A DNA stretch of 64,000 nt from Chrysoporthe austroafricana (Eukaryota > Ascomycota > Sordariomycetes > Diaporthales > Cryphonectriaceae), in the NCBI GenBank assembly GCA_001051155.2, contig JYIP02000007.1, positions 374,342 through 438,341 on the forward strand. Direction: 5' to 3'. The notes under the pieces were generated by a model. The model was not told the origin of the DNA and did no database searches. It saw only the letters and a list, made by a program, of their open reading frames with translations. Of this stretch, positions 10,278-20,876 are shown in pieces (position 1 is the stretch's first letter; each line of letters begins with the position of its first letter). Both the position numbers and the translations under genes were made by a program.

Positions 10278-12085
10278 ATGGATCCCAACAGTTTTAATGC
10301 TTTCCAGATCAAGCGGCAGGCACACGCCGTATCCCGCAGGGAAAGTTCAGACAGATGGAACCCCTTTCGCCACGTTTGGGGTAGAGACCTCGAGCGGAGC
10401 CACACGTGGGATCCTGAAGCTCAGCGAAGGACCGCTCAAGAAGACGATGATGTGTTGAATAGGACACAGAGTGACGTAGAACGTCATGCCGAGCGACCGG
10501 AGGAACGTCTCGAAAGAGTCAAGAGCAACGATGACCCTCAGCTGCCGTCACAGGCTACTGCTGACTCATCAGCTCTTGATGGAAGCGTGCTCCGAAACAG
10601 AAGAAAATCCGCAAATTCTCTAGCCCCAGAAATGGACGATAGGAAGCCAAGGAAAGTACACGGACTGTTCCGCGACATCCAGCACAAGGAGCCATTTACT
10701 GTGGGAAATCAGCTCCAGCGGACCTTGCTTCGATCCTGGATCAATATCCTACTACTTGCAGTCCCGGCTGGGATTGTGCTGAACTCGGTGATTGGTCCGT
10801 CTTGGGAAACTTTTCTTGTCAATTTCATCGCCGTCTTCCCGTTATATGCGATGACAGATGTTGCTATCATCGAGATCGAACTACGGATGGGACGTGTCCT
10901 GAGTGACTTTCTGGCAGTATCTACCAGGTCAGTACACATTTAAATCGTTTCATGGGCTTGTAGCATACTGCATATTTACGATACTGACTTTATACAGTAA
11001 TCTATTTCAATTACTGTCTTGCATTCTTCTTCTTGTCCATGGCCAGACGTCTATTCTAAAGTTCTCGCTTATTGGCGGGATCCTAGCGAACATTCTTCTA
11101 CTCCTCGGCTTCAGCATTTTCTTTGGTGGTATGAGAAGACGAGAGCAATTCTTCAACATGGACTCTGCTCATACATCATCGGTGATGTTATCTTTGGCCT
11201 CGACAAGTATTTTGATACCGACTGCTTGTCAACTTTTATCTCAGACCACTCCAACAAACATAGCTAAGCAGTCAAGGGGAGTGTCGTTCGTCCTGATCCT
11301 GGTATATTTCTTATACCTGTGGTGCACACTGAAAACGCACTATGAGGTCTTTTCGCAGGAATCACAAAAGGTACCGAAGAGATTATCAACAAGGGCTTTG
11401 GCGCCTAATGCTATCAAGCACGGCATGATTAGCCCAGCATCAATCATAGGGGTTCCGGGAAGAAGCGACAAGGGAGACACCAATAGCGAAATTCTCAGGC
11501 GGGTTATGAATGAGGATCCAGAAGAGGATGAAGAGCTTAGAGAAGATCCGCAGCTCTCCTTTGGACTAGCGATTATCGTATTTCTCGTCTGTGCAGTACC
11601 GCTCTACTTCTGTACCGACAACATCGCCAGCAGCATTGATACTCTCGTCGCGCCGTCTAGACTCTCACCCACCTTCGTGGGTCTCATACTCTTGCCGATA
11701 CCGAACTGCGATATCGCTCCGATCATAGTAGCACAAAAGGATATGATGGATTCAGCCATGGACGGGACTGTGGTTAAAAGCATCCAGACGGCACTGTTCA
11801 TTCTGCCGTTCATGGTTCTACTCTCATGGTGGTTGAATATCGAAGGAGTAACCTTTGTGCTGGATGGATTTGAGGCTGTGAGTCTCTTCGCAACCGTCCT
11901 ATTGTTAAATTTCATCATGGGAAAGGGAAAGAGTATTTGGTAAGTAATTACCCTGGTCATGACATTCTAGGACCGCACTGACATCTGATCTGCGCTACGA
12001 CAGGGTCATGGGTATTCTCCTATTGGCAGACTGGGTACTTATTGCTATTGCTGCATTCTTCGTGAATGAAATCACAGAACAATGA
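10278..12085 (+). CDS. CAX/VCX-type cation exchanger paralogue lacking signature residues
   Basis: Three exons (10278-10927, 10998-11939, 12004-12085) give 557 aa. Introns of 70 and 64 nt are GT-AG and phase-consistent. A hydrophilic, charged N-terminus (about 1-150) precedes roughly ten hydrophobic segments separated by an acidic loop (EDPEEDEELRED, about 388-400). The fold is that of vacuolar Ca2+/H+ exchangers: the first repeat has HGQTSILKFSLIGGILANILLLLG, the second has SPTFVGLILLPI and IALF-type helices, and the C-terminus has LDGFEAVSLFATVLLLNF. The GNAxE motif normally present in both repeats is replaced by SNLFQ at about 217-221 and PNCDIAP at about 452-458. The glutamates needed for Ca2+/H+ exchange are therefore absent. 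It may be a regulatory or differently selective paralogue, or a gene in early decay, though the frame is intact. ATG 10278 was chosen as the first Met before the charged N-terminus. Confidence 0.8.
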
Positions 12086-13264
12086 GGCTCTGCATGTTCC
12101 CCTGAAATCGCTTCGTTGGATTACTTTCTCATTCGGAATATAATCAAGTCTAGAAAGTATTAAATGATTCGGAGTTGACTAGCCGTTTCGCCCAGCCTCT
12201 TCACCTTTTAGCTGTGAGGCGACTGCTCGAAGACAGTGCAGCCGGGGTAAAAACGCAAGATCGTTCCCAGAGGTTTCCGTTTCTCCTAGTACTCTCCCAT
12301 TCCATGGTCAGTTGAGTTACAAATTCTTGCATCCCGTCGGTCGAACATGGACTAACTCCATTGGTCCCCGGTCCGGCATCAGAGTACGAGAGGTGATCCC
12401 CCAAGCTGCCCCCTCGAGGAGAGTGTGGCATGGTGGGAGCAGCGAGCTTATGAGAAATGCGGGATTTCATTTCAACAGTAGTGAGGCCACCACTGTTCGA
12501 CCTTAGTTCTTTTACAATAACATGGGCGACATTCTGGACCGTTGCCCATGCGTGGCCCATTGAGTGAGCCTGTTTCACAATAGCTCAGCGTAGTGAGATG
12601 TTGGGGGCTGGCCTTCAGCTCAAACCCTTGCACCCGTTGCGTGCACGACTTCTAAGGCTGCGAAGTCAAACCATCTCATATATCCAGATACACTCGGCGG
12701 CATGACCTGACCTTTGGTTGGCTGCATGAGCATATGGCATCGCCACAAGTGCTGCAAGAGGGTCCTGCGTCTCCTGGCCGTGACACAACCATCACTGCCT
12801 ACGCCCATTTCTGCTATACCCTGGATTAGGCACCGTATTACGAGTCACCTTTTATTCGCTGGATTTCAGCTGGAAACTTCAGAGGTGGGGGCTGTAGGCC
12901 AAAGAATACCAAAAGACATCTCTGAAGGCAGGCAGCCCAGAGGTTCTGCCCAGACAGAGAATGATTTCCGGCGTTTTGCCGTGAACGTTATCTGTGTACA
13001 ACCTGGCCTTTGTGCTGAAGCCTTGCGAGATTCACGGGGGGGACCACCACATTCTTGGATAAAACTTCGCCTTGAATACTCTTCAATATTGAAGGTTCTA
13101 GTTCCATATTTGGCAACTAGGGTCCTCTGTCAAAAGACTCTTGATGGTCATTTCGTCCTACATATGATTTCCAGGCTGCACCAACCACCTCCCACCCCAG
13201 CCCTTGCAAGACAGCATCAATGCTACCAGGTCCATTATTATCCACGGTACCAATCTTACCAACT
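12086..13264. other. Intergenic, no gene recognised
   Basis: Open frames on both strands are unsupported by any motif. Just upstream of the DUF3433 start the sequence is CA/CT-rich. No repeat or RNA structure was seen. Confidence 0.35.
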
Positions 13265-16200
13265 ATGGCTTCAGAATTAGCAGCTCGCGGTCCAGTACCA
13301 CCATCGCCTCTAAGACGCGAGAATCGCATTACCGAGGAAGAATTTACGACATTATCAATATCAATATCCTCCACATCACGATCCTCTATACGACACTACT
13401 CTGATAACCCAGAGGAGCAAGTATCGACGGGTGTAGAAATGCAATCAGTCGCCGATGCGCAGAGACCCGTGGTGGCCGATCAGCCAGTGATGGGCTTTGT
13501 CCAACCCATAGGTCCGTCTCCATCACAATTGCCATGGAACCCAAGGTATCTCAAGTGGCATGTCATCCTGGGCCTAGGTACAGCCTTCGTGCTTCTTGCC
13601 ATCGCGATTGAGATCCTGCAATGGGCCTCTACGAAGAACCACGGCTTAGCCACAAGCAACCAAAAGCTTCAATACCTCTGGTCCTTCGGCCCGACCGTCG
13701 TTCTGACCATGCTCGCATCGATATGGGCACGAGTCGCCTTTCAAGCGTCAATGGTGGCACCATGGGTACATATGCGCAGCGGCGCGACAAGCGCTGAGCG
13801 CTCTGTCCTCCTCGACTACACATCGATGCTGCCGCCCGAGTCTATGGTGCGCGCACTACGGAATCGCGATTGGATGGTGGCCATGAGTGTGGGTATAACG
13901 CTGATTATCCAGGTGGAGGTTATCTTGTCAACCGGTCTCATCACCCTGACCCCGACGGATATGGTCGACTCTTCTTTCCCTATCACACTTACAACCGAGT
14001 TCGGGTATGACGACTCTACACTTAACGCTACGATGCAGTCGGCGGCAATAACTTCTAGGTAAATTATCATGGGTCTGACGCTTGCGAACCTGTCATATCC
14101 CGCGGGTACGGATGCTACATCAGCGTATCAGGAGTTTGATGCCGCGCTACCGAATGATGCAGAATTGATCACGACAGTGACTTCATTTGAGGCCGATCTG
14201 GAATGCGAGATAGCAAATATGAGCCTGAGCTGTGACCAAAACATATACTATACCGACAGCGACTTTGAGACCTGGGATACTACCATGTTCACCACCTTGG
14301 CGTCGGCTAGCTGCAAGATGAGAGGCGAATTTGGCATGACATTCAACCTGGACGAGAAGAATCCACTGCATTTCAGTCGAGTAATAACCGGGCAGTGCGA
14401 CGACGCGGTTGGGGGGGATGGCAACAGCGTGGCACTCGTATTTGGGCTTCCGAGCTTGAAGTGGACGAGTAACACATCGAGCCCTGATGGAATGTATGGC
14501 GAGCCAGATGAGTGTGGTATAGGGGAATCGTCGGCAACTATCTGCAAACCCTCGCATCGAGTGGGACAAATCGGCCTTAGGAGGAACGGGACACTGACAT
14601 CAACGTTCCCTGTTTCCTCTGACAACTCGACAAAGGAGAATAATCTCCTCGATTTCGACTCGTGGACCATCGCAGAGTCTGTTTTCAACGAGACGGCCTA
14701 GCGGCTTGTCGGCTTTGAGGAACCTGTCGTATCAAAAGGTTGGCAGCTGGCCGTAAAAAAACGCCACGATCGACGTCGATAGGCGCTCAATCGCGATTTA
14801 CGGTAACGAAGGTCACACGAACATAAGCACTTCAGCATTGCTTGATACGGACTACCTGCAAGAGATTTTCACGGCATACTATAAAAAACACGCAGCACAG
14901 CTCGCACGAGCAGGCCTGATGCTTGCCTCATCAGCCGCGGCCTCGGGAAGCATGACAACGCTCCAGAATCGGCTGCTAGTCCAACCTCTGGCAAGCTATA
15001 CCATGTCCGCACTGCTCGCGCTCGCTGGCGTCACCTGTATCGGCATATGCGCGACGAAAGGCGTTTTAAACGGGTCTGTCGCTGCAGTGTCTACTTCGAG
15101 GTTGGCAACTTTGATTGATGTGCTGGGCCGGAATCCCAGCTTGTTGGCAGATTGGATCTATTTAGGGCCCAAGACGGACAGGGAGGTCAAGAAAGCGCTG
15201 GGCAAAGCCGACTACTATATGATGCCGACGCCCGAGTCTTATCGCGAAGGTGGAGATGTGTCAGCTTCTTATATTGCCATGGAGCCACATTTGTCGAAAG
15301 AATTCAAACCCATCCAGAATACGTTCAATCCAACAAAATTCAAGAAGAAGCATCCACTGGCCTTGCATCCTCTCGCTAGACTGACCATCTGCTTGATACT
15401 TCTCGCCATCATCATCATCCTGGAAGAAACTCTCCGCATCTCCCAGACAAATAACGGCCTAGGAAGCGTACGACAGGATGGCTACGCTCACTACGTCTGG
15501 ACAAATCTGCCGGCGTTATGCATCACTGTCGTCGCTATGGGCATCAGCTTCATCGACTCAGCGGTACGGATGCTGGCACCGTATCTCCATCTCAATCAGA
15601 TGACAAACTTTGACAAGTCTCTTGGCCTAGACTTGCTCGACGCCAGCATACCAAACGTCGTGTACCGCGAGCTGAGGACGCGAAATTTTCCCACGCTTGC
15701 AGTGACTGTGGCCTCGCTCCTCGCTGCAAACTTCAACACTTTTACCTCATCGTTGTTCACGGTCGTGTATGCGCCGGCCATGTACCAGACAGAACTCTAC
15801 ACAACGAGTACTTTTTCCATCGAGGCCACAAACCCTTCCTACCCACTCTATACCGATCTCCTAGGCGGCCCAGAGTCCCTAACAAGCTCTCTTATACTGA
15901 CAAAAAACTTGTCATATCCGGCCTTCACACAAAGAAATTTGGCCTTCCCGGGGTACATTCTCTCATTTCCAGAAAACAGCACTCTGAACAACACTTTCTT
16001 CACGACGCAGGCCATCGTACCCGCCCTGCGAATAGAACTCGCATGTCGGAGGTACAACAGCTCAGACATACTCGCGAGCTTTGCGACGAGCTCGACCTCA
16101 GATACAGGGCTGGAACTGTACCCCATGAACATCAGCGTGATCCCCGAGATGGCCCCCCTCAGCTCACCGTTCTCTTTACTGATCGATACAACCATCTCTA

Positions 16201-17279
16201 ACACTAGTAGAACCGAGACCGTTCCGTTTGGCGTCACAAACTTCATAATCATGAGAGTTGACGCCGACGAGGGCGACTTGCTCGAGAACGAGGTCTCCTC
16301 GGTCGAACTGGGTAGAACATACAGCAACTTGCTCTTCACGTGGGGATAGGTCTCGCGCTCTCCTGATCGCACCATTCACGTCGAGGCGATGGGCTGCAAC
16401 GAGACGCTGGAAGTAGTGTATGTAAATACGACCTTTACCAATGTCGACTTGCAAATTGTATCTGCCCAGCCGATCGAGCCTCCCGTGTCCACTTACGAGA
16501 TGCCCACCGCGCTTACAGCGAATACGACCAGGCCCATTATGTCTTCACTCACGGCCTACTACCCCTCGACGTGGGACGATGTCGCCAACTCGTCCTCTCC
16601 GTTCAAGAACAACAGCTTATTCGACGACTATATGGCGCTCCTCGTCGCGCAGGCAGGGTCCGCGCTGACCATCGACGACTTTGGCGATGCAGACAAGTCG
16701 GACGATATCGTCGAGGCGGTAAAAAACCAGTATGGGATATTGGCCGCTCAGAAATTGAACTACGAGTTCCGCCTTGAGTCCGATAGGGTAGTTGCGGGGG
16801 ATGCGTTACAGAACATCACATCCTTACCCGGCGCCTCCGCTGGAAGCGACTATAGCCCCGAGGATGGCCCGCGGACGAGTATCGCTAGAGGACAGTTGAG
16901 ACTGATTCAGAATGCGACGTTGACGAGAGTACTGCAAGGCCTTTTCAGCGCGGTACTAGGGCTTACTTTAGTTGCGTGGGCGGCGGGCCCCAGGACGAAT
17001 GTACTGCCTCGAGATTCGATGAGCATCGGGAGTATTGGGGCGCTGGTTGCTGGGGGAAACTTGAGAGAACATTTCGATGCAATGGTTAAAAGAACTAACA
17101 AGAAAGAAGAGGAAAATGAGAATCTGACATATTGGCTAGGTTGGAGGCAGTGCAGGGGCGATCGGGGACTACTAGAGAACAGGTTTGGGATTTGGGTCGT
17201 TGATGAGGATGGGCAGGGAGCAACAGGGGAGGTGGACTCGCTCTTGACCAGTGAAGAGATAACTGCGATGCGCCATTAG
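13265..17279 (+). pseudogene. DUF3433 membrane protein, disrupted by four stops and one frameshift
   Basis: Read across its breaks this is one intron-poor gene of about 1335 codons. It has a disordered N-terminus, then two copies of the fungal DUF3433 architecture: paired membrane helices, a long N-glycosylation-rich (NxS/T) extracellular part, and another helix pair. A last helix lies near 16915-16985, followed by a cytosolic tail. Breaks are TAA at 14060-14062, TAG at 14699-14701, one extra G in the GG of GAGGAAC at 14719-14720, TAA at 14754-14756 and TAG at 16347-16349. Homology-like sequence continues directly across every break: LTLANLSYP follows the first, NLSYQKVGSWP spans the shift. 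GT-AG introns do not rescue them. Each stop is one C-to-T change from a Gln codon. Function of the family is unknown; members are large plasma- or vacuolar-membrane proteins of filamentous fungi. It is probably a recent pseudogene, with RNA editing or assembly error as alternatives. Confidence 0.8.
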
Positions 17280-18085
17280 AATACCATTTTGGATAGATCT
17301 ATGTCACGATGCCTCTGGACCCCTAGAGGGCGTCATTGGTGCAGACTCATTTCGTAGAATTTGAGGCTCATTCAGACGGCAAGAGCGGTGCAAAGCCGGA
17401 CCTAGAGGAAGCGCACATCAACTTCGATGGCTTGAATTGGCCCTACGAAGCTCATTTGGATCCGATTTCTCAATGCCAAGGTTTCCTCAGCCAGCAGTTG
17501 TGCTGAAGCCAGACACCTCACATCTGCCCTTCAATGGGAACCAAATCTGGCTGTAGTATGCTCAGGGACCTTTTCATCCCCCCCTTTCCCCCCCTTCTCT
17601 CTTTCGTTTCCTCTCCTTTCCTTTTTTTTCATTTTTTTTTTTTCATTTCTTTTCTTTTTCGTGGATTTGGCATCATTCATAACTATTATGAGCTCAGAAC
17701 ATTAATTTCCCAGCGTTGTCTCTCTGCTCCTCCGCAGAAATGCCAATCCGAGAGTTGATTCGTTTAGGTCAAACCTTTGATCGGACAAATCTGTCGCGTT
17801 TGCAGCAACCATGCTCCAGAGAATGTAAACCATCCTTCTGAAGATAAGGGTGACCAAGATGTCTTATTCTGAAAACATTTTCAGTGGCCCGAGGAATGTC
17901 TTGGCTGTAACCTTCGGGGTATGAATACTACCTTCTGCATTTTCTACGTATTCGGACTTTTTTAATTTGTGAATGATTGGTCAGTGGATACCCGTGAGTT
18001 GCAGCGTGCTGTTGCCCGCAATGGGCTTGAAGGTTTCCAGTAGGAAGACAATAATGACAATAAGCACGATACCAGAGAAAAGAGA
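17280..18085. other. Intergenic with long pyrimidine tract
   Basis: Downstream flank of the DUF3433 pseudogene. It contains an almost uninterrupted C/T tract at about 17571-17660 (listed separately). No gene is recognised. Confidence 0.4.
17571..17660 (+). repeat. Pyrimidine (C/T) tract
   Basis: About 90 bases are nearly pure C and T on the plus strand, starting C-rich and ending in runs of 8-10 T. It could act as a promoter/UTR polypyrimidine element or be simple slippage-derived sequence. It does not sit next to a recognised start codon. Confidence 0.6.
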
Positions 18086-18225
18086 AAAAGCCCAGATGCA
18101 GCCAATAATATCGACAGATCTATATATAATAAAGCCGACCTTTGCGCCAACATTACTATAGCGCGGATTCATAAGATACGGGACTATGAACGTAGACACA
18201 AAGTTTGTGATATTTGAACGCTCCA
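18050..18225 (-). pseudogene. Fragment of MFS sugar-type transporter
   Basis: On the minus strand the peptide RSNITNFVSTFIVPYLMNP, then YSNVGAKVGF and IIGCIWAF, closely follows the penultimate-helix region of fungal sugar/alcohol transporters of the major facilitator superfamily. Neither an upstream transporter body nor the usual PETKGRS tail is present. After CIWAF the sequence departs into unrelated hydrophobic residues. About 45 residues of homology remain, so this is a relic rather than a gene. The flanks show no transposon ends. Confidence 0.5.
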
Positions 18226-18689
18226 AGCAACCGTCGAAGTTTTGGCGCGAAGCCGAAGCCAGGGGATTTCGGAAGGCGCAAGTGCACCGCGGTTGACTTT
18301 CTGTTAGCATCTAGAGTTCATTATTCAGGTTGCGAGATTTGCACTCCCGCTCAAGCACGTGGGCAGATGCTCCGCCGACCGAAATCTCAACCATTGTTTT
18401 CCACACAAACCTGAGACCAGTTCTTTCTCGATATCAGGTTTATTCTAGTATCAGATTCTATTTACCGACGATTCTCAATTCTTTCATCTTATGACTTCCA
18501 AGTGACTAACTTGCTCCGCAATACAGTATATGCAGCCACTGCTAGAGTGGCCACTTCCGGGCCCGAAAAGATTTGATGCAAACCCGAACAGAGTCCCAGA
18601 TCCCCATTGTACTGCCCCTATTTTCGCTTAGGCGGAGATGCCATGAGCGAATGGTTTTGGTAGGCAACTCAGTGAGGGTGCACAATGTA

Positions 18690-19367
18690 TCAACGCAGAT
18701 TCGGAGGCATAAAAGTCTCCTTGGAAGTCCTCCTATACAATCCTTTCAATTTCTCCATCTTCCGTCTCACCCCTAGCACCGACCCCTTTGCTCCGTCCTT
18801 CTCAACAACTATTTCTGGCGCCCCACGCGGCCGCCCGTCATTGTTCCCGATGGCAATCGTGAAGCCTGGCCTTGCCGAGCCGACCGGGTGGTCTTTCTGC
18901 AGTTTCCTAACCTCCCGACGCTCGCCTGTCCAAGTCTGTCGTTTAGGATCGGCGAAAGCGCTGGCACTGCCCAGTAGCCACGATGAAGGATTTCCGGAGA
19001 CACCGTAAGACTTCGATCTCTTATGAGACAGCGTCTGGTTTGCAGCCGGACCAGGGGGTGTGGGCCAGTTGGCGGCGGGATTTGACGGCTGATGAGGAAA
19101 GGGCGATGGTGACGTAGCCGGGACTAGGACGCCGTTGACGTACAGGTATCGACTACGGCGCCGCTGCAGTCTCTGAGTCTGAGGCCTGGGTGCAAATGAT
19201 GGCATTGCATGCGGCAGTAATGCCTGATCCGCGTGTGATGACGGGTGTGAGCGGACAGATTCGGCTTCCGGGTCCCGGTGCAACAGCTCCGAGTCCGGGT
19301 CGGCGAATGAGTCCCAGAATAACGGGTCATATGATGAAGCGGGGTCTTCCATTCCCAGGCTCTTCAT
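18690..19367 (-). CDS. Hypothetical protein, basic and Pro/Ser-rich
   Basis: A single open frame gives about 225 aa from ATG 19367 (MKSLGMEDPASSYDPLFW); an upstream in-frame ATG at 19601 would add 78 residues including a hydrophobic stretch. No catalytic domain is recognised. The sequence has an acidic/aromatic N-terminus (DPLFWDSFADPDSELL), a Pro/His-rich centre and a basic C-terminal half (RKMEKLKGLYRRTSKETF), and looks disordered. Third-position composition and length support real coding more than chance, but no family could be named. It is convergent or unrelated to its neighbours; the kinase-ankyrin gene lies on the same strand 1.5 kb away. Confidence 0.5.
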   Translation of the reverse strand: MKSLGMEDPASSYDPLFWDSFADPDSELLHRDPEAESVRSHPSSHADQALLPHAMPSFAPRPQTQRLQRRRSRYLYVNGVLVPATSPSPFPHQPSNPAANWPTPPGPAANQTLSHKRSKSYGVSGNPSSWLLGSASAFADPKRQTWTGERREVRKLQKDHPVGSARPGFTIAIGNNDGRPRGAPEIVVEKDGAKGSVLGVRRKMEKLKGLYRRTSKETFMPPNLR

Positions 19368-20876
19368 GGCCGGCGTACTAATGCTCAGAACGACGAGCGA
19401 CGAGCGTCCGATAATAAGGCGAGACGTGCGAAAAAGTGGCAGAATCTGGCTTGTCAAGACTCCGGTATATGAATATAGGCTGCCGGTGTTGCCTAGCTGG
19501 ATCCCCTCTCTCAAAATCTCACGAGGAGACTGAAGGTCACGGAGGGGTGAGTGGCCAGCAGGTCCAATCGGAAGGGCGGCGTTTCGCGGTGCTGGGTACA
19601 AGCTTCCGCGAACGATGCAGTGTAATTATGAGCGGCGCCTGAGGATGCTGCTTCCGTGAGATATTCTAGGCGAGGTAGGGCGCATCTGTCCACTCAAGGT
19701 CCTCCGACGATTGCTCGTTTGAAGGCTGAGAGAGTCCGGATTTGTTCTCGATGCAAAGACCAGTAGACGTATGCACGACCAAGGTATCCAGGTACGGAGG
19801 TGGTGTCCGGTTTAAAGACGAAAAGAAGCCGTTGTTTCGAATCATGCGATGGTCGTCACGGGGTTGGTTGAGTCGAAATACGCCTCATGTGCCACCGCCA
19901 GTCCGGTTCTCCACCCTGCAGGCATGAGTATGGGCAGTGCTTAGCGTTACAGTAGATCCCGCTTATTGCGCGTCAACTCATGCTGCATGTCCTACCACAT
20001 GCCCTGCATGCGTGAGATCTGCGCGAAAGCTCGGGCCCCACTGTAAAGCGAGGTAGACCGGTGGAGAGAAGAGATGGTTAGTGGCGGACAGACTCCGGAG
20101 GAGCACTTAGGCGCTGCACAGCCTACAGTAGGGGTGATCATAATCGCCCCTCGATTGACTTCTTGACATTATTGGCGCTGGAATGAGGGCCCTGCGCAAC
20201 ACCGTGGGGACTATGTTTTTTCGACAAGGGTTCGACAGGTTCTCGCTTGCAACTACTTGAAAGTTGTGCCTTCATACTGCCGATTACTGAGTAAACGCAC
20301 ATGCCTATTCCCACTAAGCCTGGGTAAATCCGCGTGAGGTATCTATCCGTAAAGGGAGGGTGTTGTCAGTTCCCGCTTTTGACGATTCATAGGAAGCATC
20401 ACATTATTCTGGTTCGCTTACCACCTTTGATAAGACCGGAGACCACATTTTGCCCCTCGAGCTTCAACGCCGCACTGCCGTAACAATATTCCATTGCTAC
20501 GCTTTTGCCCTTCTGACCTTCTGGGCTTTGAAAGGGGTTGCGCAACCGAGTCTATATACAGCGGGTCGAAAAGTAAACGTAGCTGTGAAACTCGGAATTC
20601 CGAGATAACGGCCCTGGGGCCTTGCGGGCATATTGTAGTGACGGCCGGCCGGCCACTCACTCACTATTCAAATCTCTACCAGCGAAGCTCCCTAATGATG
20701 AAGATCGGGTATTCAGCAGCGGAGCACGACCGTGAGATCCCGTGCGTGCTCAGTGTGACCCATGCGCTTCAGCTACTTATTGATTGTAGTTTTCGTTTCT
20801 ATGCCAACTTCCATAGGTTGCAAGATGCCCTTTCCTTGCACATTCGCCTAACAGAACCATCTCGAGATATGCCAAG
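19368..20876. other. 1.5-kb intergenic region, no gene recognised
   Basis: Probable promoter of the 18.7-kb hypothetical gene on the left and the 3' flank of the kinase-ankyrin gene on the right. Short open frames exist but show no motif. At 20641-20655 there is a GGCCGGCCGGCC palindromic run of no known significance. Confidence 0.35.

Noticed and set aside
12172..12177. TTGACT as right end of the Fot1-like element
   Set aside because: Only six bases match the inverted left end, it lies beyond an intact gene, and the next bases do not match.
12714..13280. 188-aa plus-strand open frame upstream of the DUF3433 gene
   Set aside because: It overlaps the DUF3433 start in another frame, has no domain and no leader-like sequence before its ATG.
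14058..14125. Intron explaining the first stop of the DUF3433 gene (donor GTAAAT at 14059)
   Set aside because: The possible acceptors within reach give new stops or the wrong frame, and would remove the conserved LTLANLSYP segment.
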